NCBI GenBank assembly: GCA_050178135.1
Contig: JBFXGJ010000008.1
Location: 10,443-74,442, forward strand
Direction of reading: 5' to 3'
Source: UBA288 sp050178135
GTDB taxonomy: Archaea; Halobacteriota; Methanomicrobia; Methanomicrobiales; Methanospirillaceae
Length of the DNA: 64,000 bases
Under the pieces are notes generated by a model. The model ran no database searches. It was given only the letters and a program-made list of their open reading frames with translations, and was not told the origin of the DNA. Made by a program: the position numbers and the translations under genes. Positions within the stretch are counted from its first letter, which is position 1. The number at the start of each line of letters is the position of its first letter. Positions 42,800-50,385 of the stretch are shown here, one piece after another.

Positions 42800-42803
42800 A
42801 AAA
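42798..42803 (-). terminator. Oligo-T terminator for the SGNH-dockerin gene
   Basis: A6 on the plus strand, overlapping the TAA of the convergent reductase gene and lying 23 nt past the dockerin gene's stop. Confidence 0.45.
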
Positions 42804-42826
42804 GGAGGGGGGCGCTCCCCCCGCCC

Positions 42827-45049
42827 CTACAGGGTGTTGAAGAGGGTCACCACGTCGGCAAAGTCGATCCGGCCGTTCCGGTTGAAGTCGAACGCCTCCA
42901 CCGGCTCGTTCGCGGCGATCCAGTCCAACTGGTTGAAGAAGAGCACGACATCCGCGAAGTCCTTTCTTTGGTTCCCGTTCACGTCGTCGTAGAGCCCCTC
43001 GCTGCCGGTCTCTGTCGGGACGCCGACCCCGCCCGGCACCAGGACGACCGAACCGTTCGGTGTCGGCGTCGGGGTCGCGGTCGGCGTCACCGTCGCCGTC
43101 GGGGGGACCAGGGTGGCCTCGATCCGGTCCAGGTTCATACTGTCCCCGGAGAAGGCGAGGCGGAGTTCCTGCGTGCCGGCCTCCAGGCGGACCGTCGTCG
43201 TGTAGGTCTCGAAAGACGTCGTCGACCCGGTCACGGGGACCATGATGGTCCCGATCTCGGTGGTGCCCCTCAGGAGACGGACCGTCCGGGGACCGTTCCA
43301 GGCCGCGGCCCGGAGCCCGACCAGGTAGTCTCCCGTCTCCTGCACGGTCACGGTGTACCGGGTCCACTCCGTGTCGCGGATATAGGCGAGGCCGAAGCCG
43401 CCGGGCACGGACTCGATGTCGACGTCGTCGGTTCGGTACGCCCCGCCCTGGTTGCCGGCGACGGTGTCGTGGTAGGCCACTCCCTCGCCGCCGTTATCGT
43501 AGTCCTCAGCCTCGATCAGACCGGGTACCACGAGCGTCGCGAACGGCCCGGGGGTCAGGGTCGGGGTCGGCGTGGCCGTCTTCGTCGGCGTCGGCGCGTA
43601 CGGTGACGCGATCGGGAGAGCGTCGACCTGGCCCGCGAATGCAAATGCCTCGTCGCAGAACCCGTCCCCGTCACCGTCGCCGTGGGTCTCGGAGAACCCG
43701 TTCCCCGAGGGCTTCGCCCAGTAGTTGCCGCCGATGTACGGACCGCCGATGATGTTCGGCCCGGTCCGCCTCGAGACCGAGAACGAGTTGCCCGTCGAGG
43801 AGCCGACGACCTCCACGTTCTCGCCCTGGTTCATGAACCGGTTGTTGTAGGCCACGTTGCCGTGCGCGTCCGAGATCCAGATCCCGCGGGTCGCATGGCC
43901 CTGGATCCGGTTTCCGATGATGCTGACCCCGGTCACACCCCGGTAGAGCACGATCCCGGCGAAGAGGTTGTTCTCGATGGTGCAGCCCTCGATCCGGCCC
44001 AGGCCGACCCCTGGATCGATGTAGTAGACCCCGTAGGTCCAGCCCGAGATCTTCATATTCTTCACGGTCACGTCCGGGATTCCGTTGATGAAGATCCCGG
44101 CCGATCCCGAATTCTGCCCGTTCCCGCCGAGGCGATAGCCGCGCCCGTCGATCGTCACGCCCGGCGTCATCACCTCGATGCAGACCACGTCGTCCCGGTT
44201 CACCAGGTCGCCGGTGAGATAGTAGTTGCCGGGCGTCGTGATCACTCTCGGGCCCGAGATCGCAAACGGGTTCTGGGTCGCGGTGGGTTTCGTCGTCACC
44301 GGGGTGCCCTTCGAGAGGTAGGGCGTGATCGCCGCGTAGAACCGGTCCGCGATCTTCTTCTCCCCCGACTCATCGGGATGGATGTACCGGGGCCCCTGGT
44401 TGTCCGACTTCCCGTCGAAGCCCGAGTAGAGGTCGACCACGATGATCCGCGAAGTCGAGGTCGAACGGGACGAAGCCCACGACGGCAGCTGGTTGTTGAA
44501 CTCGATCAGGCCCGAGTTGACGTTCCGATAACTGTCGCCGGTGGGCGGCAGCTTCGCGAGGACGATCGTGATCCGGGGGTTCTTCGCCCGGAGGGTGTTC
44601 ACGACACCGTTCAGGTTCGAGAAGCGGGTCGCCATCGGCGTCTGGGCAAGGACGTCGTTCGTGCCGATCAGCACGAGGGCCATGTCGGGGCTGTACCCAG
44701 AGAGCCAGGTCGAGAGCTTCCCCCCGGTGCCGACGCCGTTCAGGATCCCCCCGATCGTGTAACCCCCGTGCCCTTCGTTGTCCTTGTCGAAGCTGACCGG
44801 GAAGTTCGGCACGTTCCAGGAGCCGACGAAGTCGACGTCGTAGCCGTTCGACCGGAGCTTGTTCCAGAGCCAGTACCGGTAGGTCGGGTGCATCCCGCCG
44901 TCGTCCGTGTCGAGCATGCCCTTCGTCAGCGAGTCGCCGAGCGGGACGATCCGGGTCGTGGCGTCCACGGCCCCCACGAACAAGAACAGGAGGACGAACG
45001 CGACCAGGAGCAGCCCCAGGGGGCGCCGGATGGAGGTCCTGCAGGTCAT
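42827..45049 (-). CDS. Secreted SGNH esterase with beta-helix, CBM6 and dockerin
   Basis: 740 aa, signal peptide ending AVDA near residue 30. Residues 32-250 are an SGNH/GDSL hydrolase: PLGDSLTKG (nucleophile Ser), GGYTIGG, IGTNDVLAQ, and YIHPDESGEKK (Asp/His dyad), resembling carbohydrate esterases. Then a short NosD-type beta-helix (about 265-470, ending GPNIIGGPYIGGN), Thr-Pro linker, CBM6 (IEAEDYDNGGEGVAYHD, 505-650), second linker, and C-terminal dockerin (DVNGNQRKDFAD, DFNRNGRIDFAD). It is the only dockerin protein here with a recognisable catalytic domain; likely removes acyl groups from extracellular polysaccharide. Confidence 0.9.
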   Translation of the reverse strand: MTCRTSIRRPLGLLLVAFVLLFLFVGAVDATTRIVPLGDSLTKGMLDTDDGGMHPTYRYWLWNKLRSNGYDVDFVGSWNVPNFPVSFDKDNEGHGGYTIGGILNGVGTGGKLSTWLSGYSPDMALVLIGTNDVLAQTPMATRFSNLNGVVNTLRAKNPRITIVLAKLPPTGDSYRNVNSGLIEFNNQLPSWASSRSTSTSRIIVVDLYSGFDGKSDNQGPRYIHPDESGEKKIADRFYAAITPYLSKGTPVTTKPTATQNPFAISGPRVITTPGNYYLTGDLVNRDDVVCIEVMTPGVTIDGRGYRLGGNGQNSGSAGIFINGIPDVTVKNMKISGWTYGVYYIDPGVGLGRIEGCTIENNLFAGIVLYRGVTGVSIIGNRIQGHATRGIWISDAHGNVAYNNRFMNQGENVEVVGSSTGNSFSVSRRTGPNIIGGPYIGGNYWAKPSGNGFSETHGDGDGDGFCDEAFAFAGQVDALPIASPYAPTPTKTATPTPTLTPGPFATLVVPGLIEAEDYDNGGEGVAYHDTVAGNQGGAYRTDDVDIESVPGGFGLAYIRDTEWTRYTVTVQETGDYLVGLRAAAWNGPRTVRLLRGTTEIGTIMVPVTGSTTSFETYTTTVRLEAGTQELRLAFSGDSMNLDRIEATLVPPTATVTPTATPTPTPNGSVVLVPGGVGVPTETGSEGLYDDVNGNQRKDFADVVLFFNQLDWIAANEPVEAFDFNRNGRIDFADVVTLFNTL

Positions 45050-45145
45050 CGCACGATCACCACGCGTACACTCCTGCCGCCTGCCGGATAAAACCTGTGG
45101 CGCTGATCCGGCAGGCTTGTATCACGCCCCGTCACACTCACGTCC

Positions 45146-45943
45146 ATGCAGAGTCGGTTACGGGAGGCGCTCGGCCTCCGGTTCGAGCCGGTCGCCGTCC
45201 TCCTCCGGGACGAGCGGCCGGAGGGTGCTATCGGGTTCGCCCCCGGGCGGCGCGGGTGCGTGATGTGGCTCCTCGCCCAGGCGGCCCTCGGCAGGACGGC
45301 GGCCATCTCCCGCGAGACGGCCGGGTGCCCGGGAGGGCTCATCGGGCTCGGGTTCGAGACGGCGTTCGAGGACCCGGAGCGCCACTCCTACTTCCTCAGT
45401 TGCGGGGTCGAAGGGACGGGAGCGCCCGAGCGGTTGGTCAGGGAGGCCCGGGCGATGCCCGAGTCCCCGGGAAAGGAGCACCTCCTCCACGGCGAGCGCT
45501 ACTGGCGTGACCCGGCGGCGGCACGGGTCTTTCTCGACGGGCTGCCGACGCTCCCCGCCCCGCCCGCGTGGGTGGTGCTGATGCCGCTCTCGGCCGTCCC
45601 CGACGGCGAGGAGCCCGCGGTGGTCGTCTTCATCGCCGATGGCGCCGGCATCTCGGGCCTGGTCACCCTCTCCCACTACCGCCGCCCCGCAGTCGACGGG
45701 GTGATCGTCCCGCCGGGCGCCGGGTGCATGCAGTTCTTCCTCTGGCCCCTGGTCGAGGCCGAACGGGAGCACCCCCGGGCCGTGCTCGGGATGACGGACC
45801 CCTCGGCGCGGGTCGCGACGAAGAAGAGCCTTGGCACCGATGTCCTCACGTTCGCTGTCCCCTGGAGCCGCTACCGCGAGTTCGAGGAGGACGTGGCAGG
45901 CTCGTTCCTCGAGACCGCGCAGTGGCGCGAGCTGATTGGGTGA
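45146..45943 (+). CDS. DUF169 protein
   Basis: 265 aa. Seen: LGLRFEPVAVLLRDERPEG, AAISRETAGCPGG with the conserved Cys, VVVFIADGAGISGLVTLSHYRRP, VIVPPGAGCMQFF, and ARVATKKSLGTDVLTFAVPW. DUF169 proteins are frequent in methanogens and anaerobes; function unknown, conserved Cys and Gly suggest cofactor or metal binding. Cytoplasmic. A relic of a second DUF169 gene lies at 50030-50150, so this family has been duplicated locally. Confidence 0.9.
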   Translation: MQSRLREALGLRFEPVAVLLRDERPEGAIGFAPGRRGCVMWLLAQAALGRTAAISRETAGCPGGLIGLGFETAFEDPERHSYFLSCGVEGTGAPERLVREARAMPESPGKEHLLHGERYWRDPAAARVFLDGLPTLPAPPAWVVLMPLSAVPDGEEPAVVVFIADGAGISGLVTLSHYRRPAVDGVIVPPGAGCMQFFLWPLVEAEREHPRAVLGMTDPSARVATKKSLGTDVLTFAVPWSRYREFEEDVAGSFLETAQWRELIG

Positions 45944-46060
45944 GATGAATACACCGGGGGACTGAACCTGCATGGCGCGTCGCGGGTGGATGTGGGGGCC
46001 TCCGTATCAACGGATCCCACGCAGGAATAAATCGATAGCAATAATAGCCACCATGATACG

Positions 46061-46068
46061 AGGAGGTT
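46061..46068 (+). promoter_or_regulatory. Strong Shine-Dalgarno site
   Basis: AGGAGGTT just before ATG 46070 is nearly a full anti-Shine-Dalgarno match and fixes the start of the PQQ-propeller gene, in contrast to leaderless-looking starts elsewhere in the window. Confidence 0.65.
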
Positions 46069-46069
46069 A

Positions 46070-47563
46070 ATGACAAGAGCCACGGCGTCTCGAAACCTCT
46101 TCCCCTCACCCACGGTGCCAGTCCTCGTCCTACTCGTCCTCGTCGCGGGATTGACCGTGCCCGTCCTGGCTTCGGGGTCCATGTACCGGTCTGATGCCGA
46201 ACATACGGGTGTCTACGACGACGGCGGAACCCGTCCCAACGGCGTCCTGAAATGGACGGCGAGGACGGATGCACAGGATTCACGCGTCATCCATCAACCG
46301 TCGGTCATGGACGGCGTCGTCTACTTCGGGAGCAGCGAGATGAAGGTGTACGCTGTGTACGCATCGAACGGGACGCGCAAGTGGGTCTCCCCGAAGCTGA
46401 ACACGACGAAGATCTGGGGCTCGCCGGCGGTCGCGGACGGGCACGTGATCGTCTCGGGAGACGGCGTCTATGGCCTCGATGCAGCGACAGGGGCGGTGAA
46501 GTGGAGCCAGTTCCCCTTCCCGATCGATTCAGGCCTGTTACCTAAGAATGTCCCCAACCCGCCGACCGTCTCGGGGAACCGTGTCTTCGTCTCCGACGGC
46601 GGCGACTACGGCAACATCGTCGCGGCCCTCTCGACCTCGGGGGAGGTCCTCTGGGTGAAAGAGACCCAGGAGTGGACCGGCTGGACGGTCCGCATGAGCG
46701 GGCTGACGCACGTCGCCGCCCACGCAGGAACCCTCTACCTCAGTTGCGGGGGAGACTACTTCCAGGTCGATGCCGGGACGGGAGGAGGCGTCCACCTCAG
46801 GAACCGGTTCTGGGCCGCCCCCGACTTCTGGTACACCGGGGGTCCGGCATGGGTCGACGGGGTGCTCTACCTCAAGGTCGCCAACAATACCCATTCCGGG
46901 GCGGGGGCGAAGACGGCCACCGACGGACGCCAGCTCTGGTTCAACCCGTTCCTCGGGAAGAACACCGGGAAGTTCGCCGTCTCGGATGTCGCGGTCGGCG
47001 ACGGCAAAGTCTTCCTGGGGTGTGGCAACGCCTCGGTTGGCCAGGTCTGGGCCCTGAATGCAGCCGACGGGACGACGCGGTGGAACTTCACCGTCCTGAA
47101 CACACCCGTCGCGGACCGGAAGTTCGTCCTCCCGGCGTACGCGAACGGCGTGGTCTACGCGACCGGCAGCAACCGGCTCTACGCACTCAACGCAGCGGAC
47201 GGTTCGAAACGGTGGGAGTGGTCGAACGGAACACCACTCTTTTCGCCGCCGGCGATCGCGGACGGCACGGTCTTCGTCGCGGGATCGGACGGGAAGAGGG
47301 GCGCACTGTATGCGATCGGGGGGCAGGGAGGGGCGGCACCGGTGCAGCCGATCCCCGGCGGCACAGGGGACCCGCAGGACAGGGACGGCGATGGGCGGTG
47401 CGAGGACGTGAACGGTAACGGGCGTCCGGACTTCGCGGACGTGGTTCTATTCTTCAACCAGATGACCTGGATCGGGGAGAACGAGCCCGTCGCCGCGTTC
47501 GATTTTAACGGCAACGGGCGGATCGACTTCGCGGACGTGGTGGCGCTCTTCAACGGGCTCTGA
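46070..47563 (+). CDS. Secreted PQQ-like beta-propeller protein with dockerin
   Basis: 497 aa, signal peptide ending VLASG near residue 36. Residues about 40-425 hold PQQ-like propeller repeats (VVYFGSSEMKVYAVYASNGTRKW, VYGLDAATGAVKW, VWALNAADGTTRWNF, LYALNAADGSKRWEW) as in BamB/YncE-like proteins. No quinone-dehydrogenase catalytic residues identified, so a structural or binding role is likelier. Short linker, then dockerin (DGDGRCEDVNGNGRPDFAD, DFNGNGRIDFAD). The 3' end is almost identical at DNA level to that of the next surface gene. Confidence 0.89.
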   Translation: MTRATASRNLFPSPTVPVLVLLVLVAGLTVPVLASGSMYRSDAEHTGVYDDGGTRPNGVLKWTARTDAQDSRVIHQPSVMDGVVYFGSSEMKVYAVYASNGTRKWVSPKLNTTKIWGSPAVADGHVIVSGDGVYGLDAATGAVKWSQFPFPIDSGLLPKNVPNPPTVSGNRVFVSDGGDYGNIVAALSTSGEVLWVKETQEWTGWTVRMSGLTHVAAHAGTLYLSCGGDYFQVDAGTGGGVHLRNRFWAAPDFWYTGGPAWVDGVLYLKVANNTHSGAGAKTATDGRQLWFNPFLGKNTGKFAVSDVAVGDGKVFLGCGNASVGQVWALNAADGTTRWNFTVLNTPVADRKFVLPAYANGVVYATGSNRLYALNAADGSKRWEWSNGTPLFSPPAIADGTVFVAGSDGKRGALYAIGGQGGAAPVQPIPGGTGDPQDRDGDGRCEDVNGNGRPDFADVVLFFNQMTWIGENEPVAAFDFNGNGRIDFADVVALFNGL

Positions 47564-47964
47564 ACTCGAGAACCGGCACTCTCCACTTTTTCGATTCTCC
47601 CTCCAGATTGGGTGATCGACTGGCGAGCCGGCCCGATACGACAACGCCGAACGCAGTGTCTGTCAAACGGCATGATCGGCATCTCCTGTCGAAATGTGCG
47701 GGTATTATCGACTCCGATTCAACCGGAGACCCGACCACACCGGGACAAACGATCGGAGCCCTGGTACGACGCTCCGGCAGGGACCGGCGCCGAGCCCTCG
47801 TTCGTTGACGCAACGACCCCCCTCGGGAAGAACCCGGGGCACACCGATCGGAAGCTTGATGCGCGGATGTACTCTATCCGACAGAACGAGACCCTGTTGG
47901 ACGCCGAAGCCCCGTCTCGAACCGGTATCGCATCGGCATCTCTTCCAACGCAAAGGAGTTCGTA
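47564..47964. other. 401-nt intergenic region, no gene recognised
   Basis: Between two dockerin genes. Several short overlapping open frames on both strands show no signal peptide, domain or ribosome site. The DNA is less GC-rich than the genes around it. It presumably carries the promoter of the NHL-dockerin gene; no clear TATA box was found. Confidence 0.5.
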
Positions 47965-49974
47965 ATGACGTGTAGAAAGGACCTGCTCACCGTTATGCTG
48001 GCGATCGTACTGCTTGTCCAGGCGGTGTCGGGGACGTACGACCTCGTCGATGTGGTCGGTGTAACCGGGTCCGATCCCGGGTATCTCATGGGACCCCGGG
48101 GCGTGGTCGTCGACGGAGAGGGCACGATCTTCGTGGCCGACACCGAGAACCACCGGGTCCAGGTCTTCTCACCGGACGGCCGTCTTATCCGGTCATGGGG
48201 CTCGCAGGGGACCAGCCCGACGCAGTTCGTCCAGCCCATCCCGATCACCATCGGCCCCGACAACAACCTGTACATCGGCGACAGAGGAAACCACCGGGTC
48301 GTCGTCTATTCGAAGACCGGCACCTACGTCCGGGAGATGAAAACGACCGGGATGGACCCCTTTGGGATCGCGGTCGCCCCGGATGGAGAGATCTTCGTTG
48401 CCAGCAGCAACCAGAACCTGATCTACCTGTTCAGTCCCGGGGGGACCCTCCTGGATGCGTTCGGGGGTCCCGGACGGGAAGAGGGGAAACTGTCGGAGCC
48501 CACGGGGTGTGTCTTTGGGTCCGACGGGCTTCTTTACATCCTGGAGATCGGCACGCAGCGCGTGCAGCGGATGGACCAGTACGGCACGTTCCGCGGGACG
48601 TTCATCTCCACCCACCTCTGGAAACCGATGGGGTGCGCCTTCGACGCCGCGGGGAACTTCTACGTCGCAGACGAAGGCACGTTCATCGCGAAGTTCGGCC
48701 CCGACGGTCAGTTTATCGAGGACTGGAACGGTCGATGCGAGCAGACGATAAGTGGTGCCGCGAAGCCGACCGGGATCTCCGTCGACGGTGCCGGCAGGGT
48801 CTTTGTCACGGACGCGACCTCGGGCTGGGTCGCGATCTGGCAACGTGCAGACCTCGTCACCCCTGCCCCCACACAGGCCCCCGGTGGCCCGGCGTACCAG
48901 TATGTCCGGACCATCGATCATGCCTCGTCCGGCTGGTACTTCGATGAGCCTTCCGACGTGACGGTCAGCGAGGCCGGGACCATCTATATCGCGAATACGG
49001 GATATGGCGAGATCGTCGCGCTCTCCAGCGACGGAAAACGGCAAAACTCATGGCTGTGCGATCAGATCGATGATCCATACGAGATAGCCCTGGACTCTTC
49101 GGGTCGCATTTACGCCCTCGGCACCTGCCCCGGTCCGAACGACCGGATCGAGCGATACGAGGAGGACGGCACGGACCTCGGCGGCTGGGCGACGGTGTAC
49201 GACCCCTCCGGCTTCACGGTCGACGGATCGGGACAGGTCTGGGTCGCCGAGCCGTACTACCACCGGGTCTCGGTCTACGACGCCACCGGGGGTCTCATCC
49301 GCCGGTTCCAGCAGCCCGGGTCCACCGACCCGCTCATATGGAATCCCACCGCGGTCGCCATTGAGCCAGGGGGCGCGATCGTCGTGATCGACAGCGGCGA
49401 CCTGGCCGACACGCGTGGCGGACCCACCCCATTCCACCGGGTGAAACGGTTCTCGGGCACCGGTACCCCGATCACGGCCTGGAGCGCGAACGGGTCGGGC
49501 TCCGGGCTCGGGTCCCGGGCGCAGGATGTGGCCCGTGACCCACTGGGGCGGTTTGTGGTCGCAGACACCGGAAACGACCGGATCCAGGTCTTCTCCGCAC
49601 AGGGGACGCTCCTTGCCCAGTGGGGGACGACGGGGAGCGGCAACGGCCAGTTCCGTGAACCGCGTGGTGTCGGGGTCGATGCCTCGGGCCGGGTCTACGT
49701 CGCCGATACGGGGAACGACCGGGTCCAGGTCTTCGCCCCTCCGACCGTGACCGTGGTCACGGTTCCCGGTGGGACAGGCCTGCCGACCGACACGAACCAC
49801 GACGGGCTCTTTGACGATGTGAACGGGAACGAAAGAAAGGACTTTGCGGACGTTGTGCTCTACTTCAACCAGATGACCTGGATCGGGGAGAACGAGCCCG
49901 TCACCGCGTTCGATTTTAACGGCAACGGGCGGATCGACTTCGCGGACGTGGTGGCGCTCTTCAACGGGCTCTAG
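47965..49974 (+). CDS. Secreted NHL-repeat beta-propeller protein with dockerin
   Basis: 669 aa, ATG preceded by AAAGGAG at 7-8 nt. Signal peptide ends AVSG near residue 24. About a dozen NHL-type repeats (GTIFVADTENHRVQVFSPDG, NLYIGDRGNHRVVVYSKTG, RVYVADTGNDRVQVFA) form two propellers (about 30-295 and 310-600), separated by a Pro-rich linker (VTPAPTQAPGGPA). A dockerin follows (DTNHDGLFDDVNGNERKDFAD, DFNGNGRIDFAD). Protein- or glycan-binding role inferred; no enzyme motif. Confidence 0.89.
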   Translation: MTCRKDLLTVMLAIVLLVQAVSGTYDLVDVVGVTGSDPGYLMGPRGVVVDGEGTIFVADTENHRVQVFSPDGRLIRSWGSQGTSPTQFVQPIPITIGPDNNLYIGDRGNHRVVVYSKTGTYVREMKTTGMDPFGIAVAPDGEIFVASSNQNLIYLFSPGGTLLDAFGGPGREEGKLSEPTGCVFGSDGLLYILEIGTQRVQRMDQYGTFRGTFISTHLWKPMGCAFDAAGNFYVADEGTFIAKFGPDGQFIEDWNGRCEQTISGAAKPTGISVDGAGRVFVTDATSGWVAIWQRADLVTPAPTQAPGGPAYQYVRTIDHASSGWYFDEPSDVTVSEAGTIYIANTGYGEIVALSSDGKRQNSWLCDQIDDPYEIALDSSGRIYALGTCPGPNDRIERYEEDGTDLGGWATVYDPSGFTVDGSGQVWVAEPYYHRVSVYDATGGLIRRFQQPGSTDPLIWNPTAVAIEPGGAIVVIDSGDLADTRGGPTPFHRVKRFSGTGTPITAWSANGSGSGLGSRAQDVARDPLGRFVVADTGNDRIQVFSAQGTLLAQWGTTGSGNGQFREPRGVGVDASGRVYVADTGNDRVQVFAPPTVTVVTVPGGTGLPTDTNHDGLFDDVNGNERKDFADVVLYFNQMTWIGENEPVTAFDFNGNGRIDFADVVALFNGL

Positions 49975-50029
49975 CGGGAGCCCCCACGCTCTCTCTCTTC
50001 AGTACCCGTTGGGGGCCGCCACCCCGGAC

Positions 50030-50150
50030 TTCCCGGACGTCACCCCCTTTCCCGAACCGCAGCAGTGGGCCGGCACCTCACGCCCGGTCATCCTCGCCCA
50101 TCCCCACCGCCCCGCGGTCGACGGTGTGATCGCACCGTGGGGCACTGGAT
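50030..50150 (+). pseudogene. Fragment of a DUF169 gene
   Basis: The frame reads FPDVTPFPEPQQWAGTSRP then VILAHPHRPAVDGVIAPWGTG and a TGA. This aligns with LVTLSHYRRPAVDGVIVPPGAGC of the intact DUF169 protein; the stop replaces the Cys. DNA from 50086 aligns without gaps to 45661 over about 85 nt, with roughly three quarters of bases equal by eye, and similarity continues past the stop (CAGTTCTTCC). No start, N-terminus or C-terminus remains. It appears to be a decayed second copy rather than a copy of the intact gene's current sequence. Confidence 0.7.
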
Positions 50151-50355
50151 GAACACAGTTCTTCCCCTGCTATCGTGTCGGATGAATTCCGAACCGGCCC
50201 CCCGGAATCGCCGGGAAACACCCCCATTTTTATCCCGGAGGAGGCGACCGTGTCTCGTCGGACCCGTCAACCGGCCGTAGAAAGGCCTGTGCAGCATCCG
50301 CCCGTATGACAGCGGGTTTCCGCTCCTTTCCGCGAAATAAATCCCCATAGATACC

Positions 50356-50363
50356 AATATATC
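50356..50363 (+). promoter_or_regulatory. TATA-like box upstream of NHL-PKD gene
   Basis: AATATATC centred 27 nt before ATG 50386; no Shine-Dalgarno is seen, so a leaderless transcript is likely. Confidence 0.45.
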
Positions 50364-50385
50364 TCATTGGATCCACCTGCAATCA

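Larger units (their letters stand above)
49975..50385. other. 411-nt intergenic region holding a DUF169 relic
   Basis: Contains the gene relic described separately (50030-50150), then sequence with no recognisable gene, ending in a TATA-like box before the NHL-PKD gene. Confidence 0.55.

Noticed and set aside
47612..47965. Possible 117-codon gene in the intergenic gap
   Set aside because: Several overlapping frames of similar length, no ribosome site, no domain, and its stop region runs into the next gene's start site.
50041..50080. Similarity of CCGAACCGCAGCAGTGGGCC to tfrB DNA around 52850
   Set aside because: The shared run is short, in a different orientation and reading context; the DUF169 alignment explains the region better.
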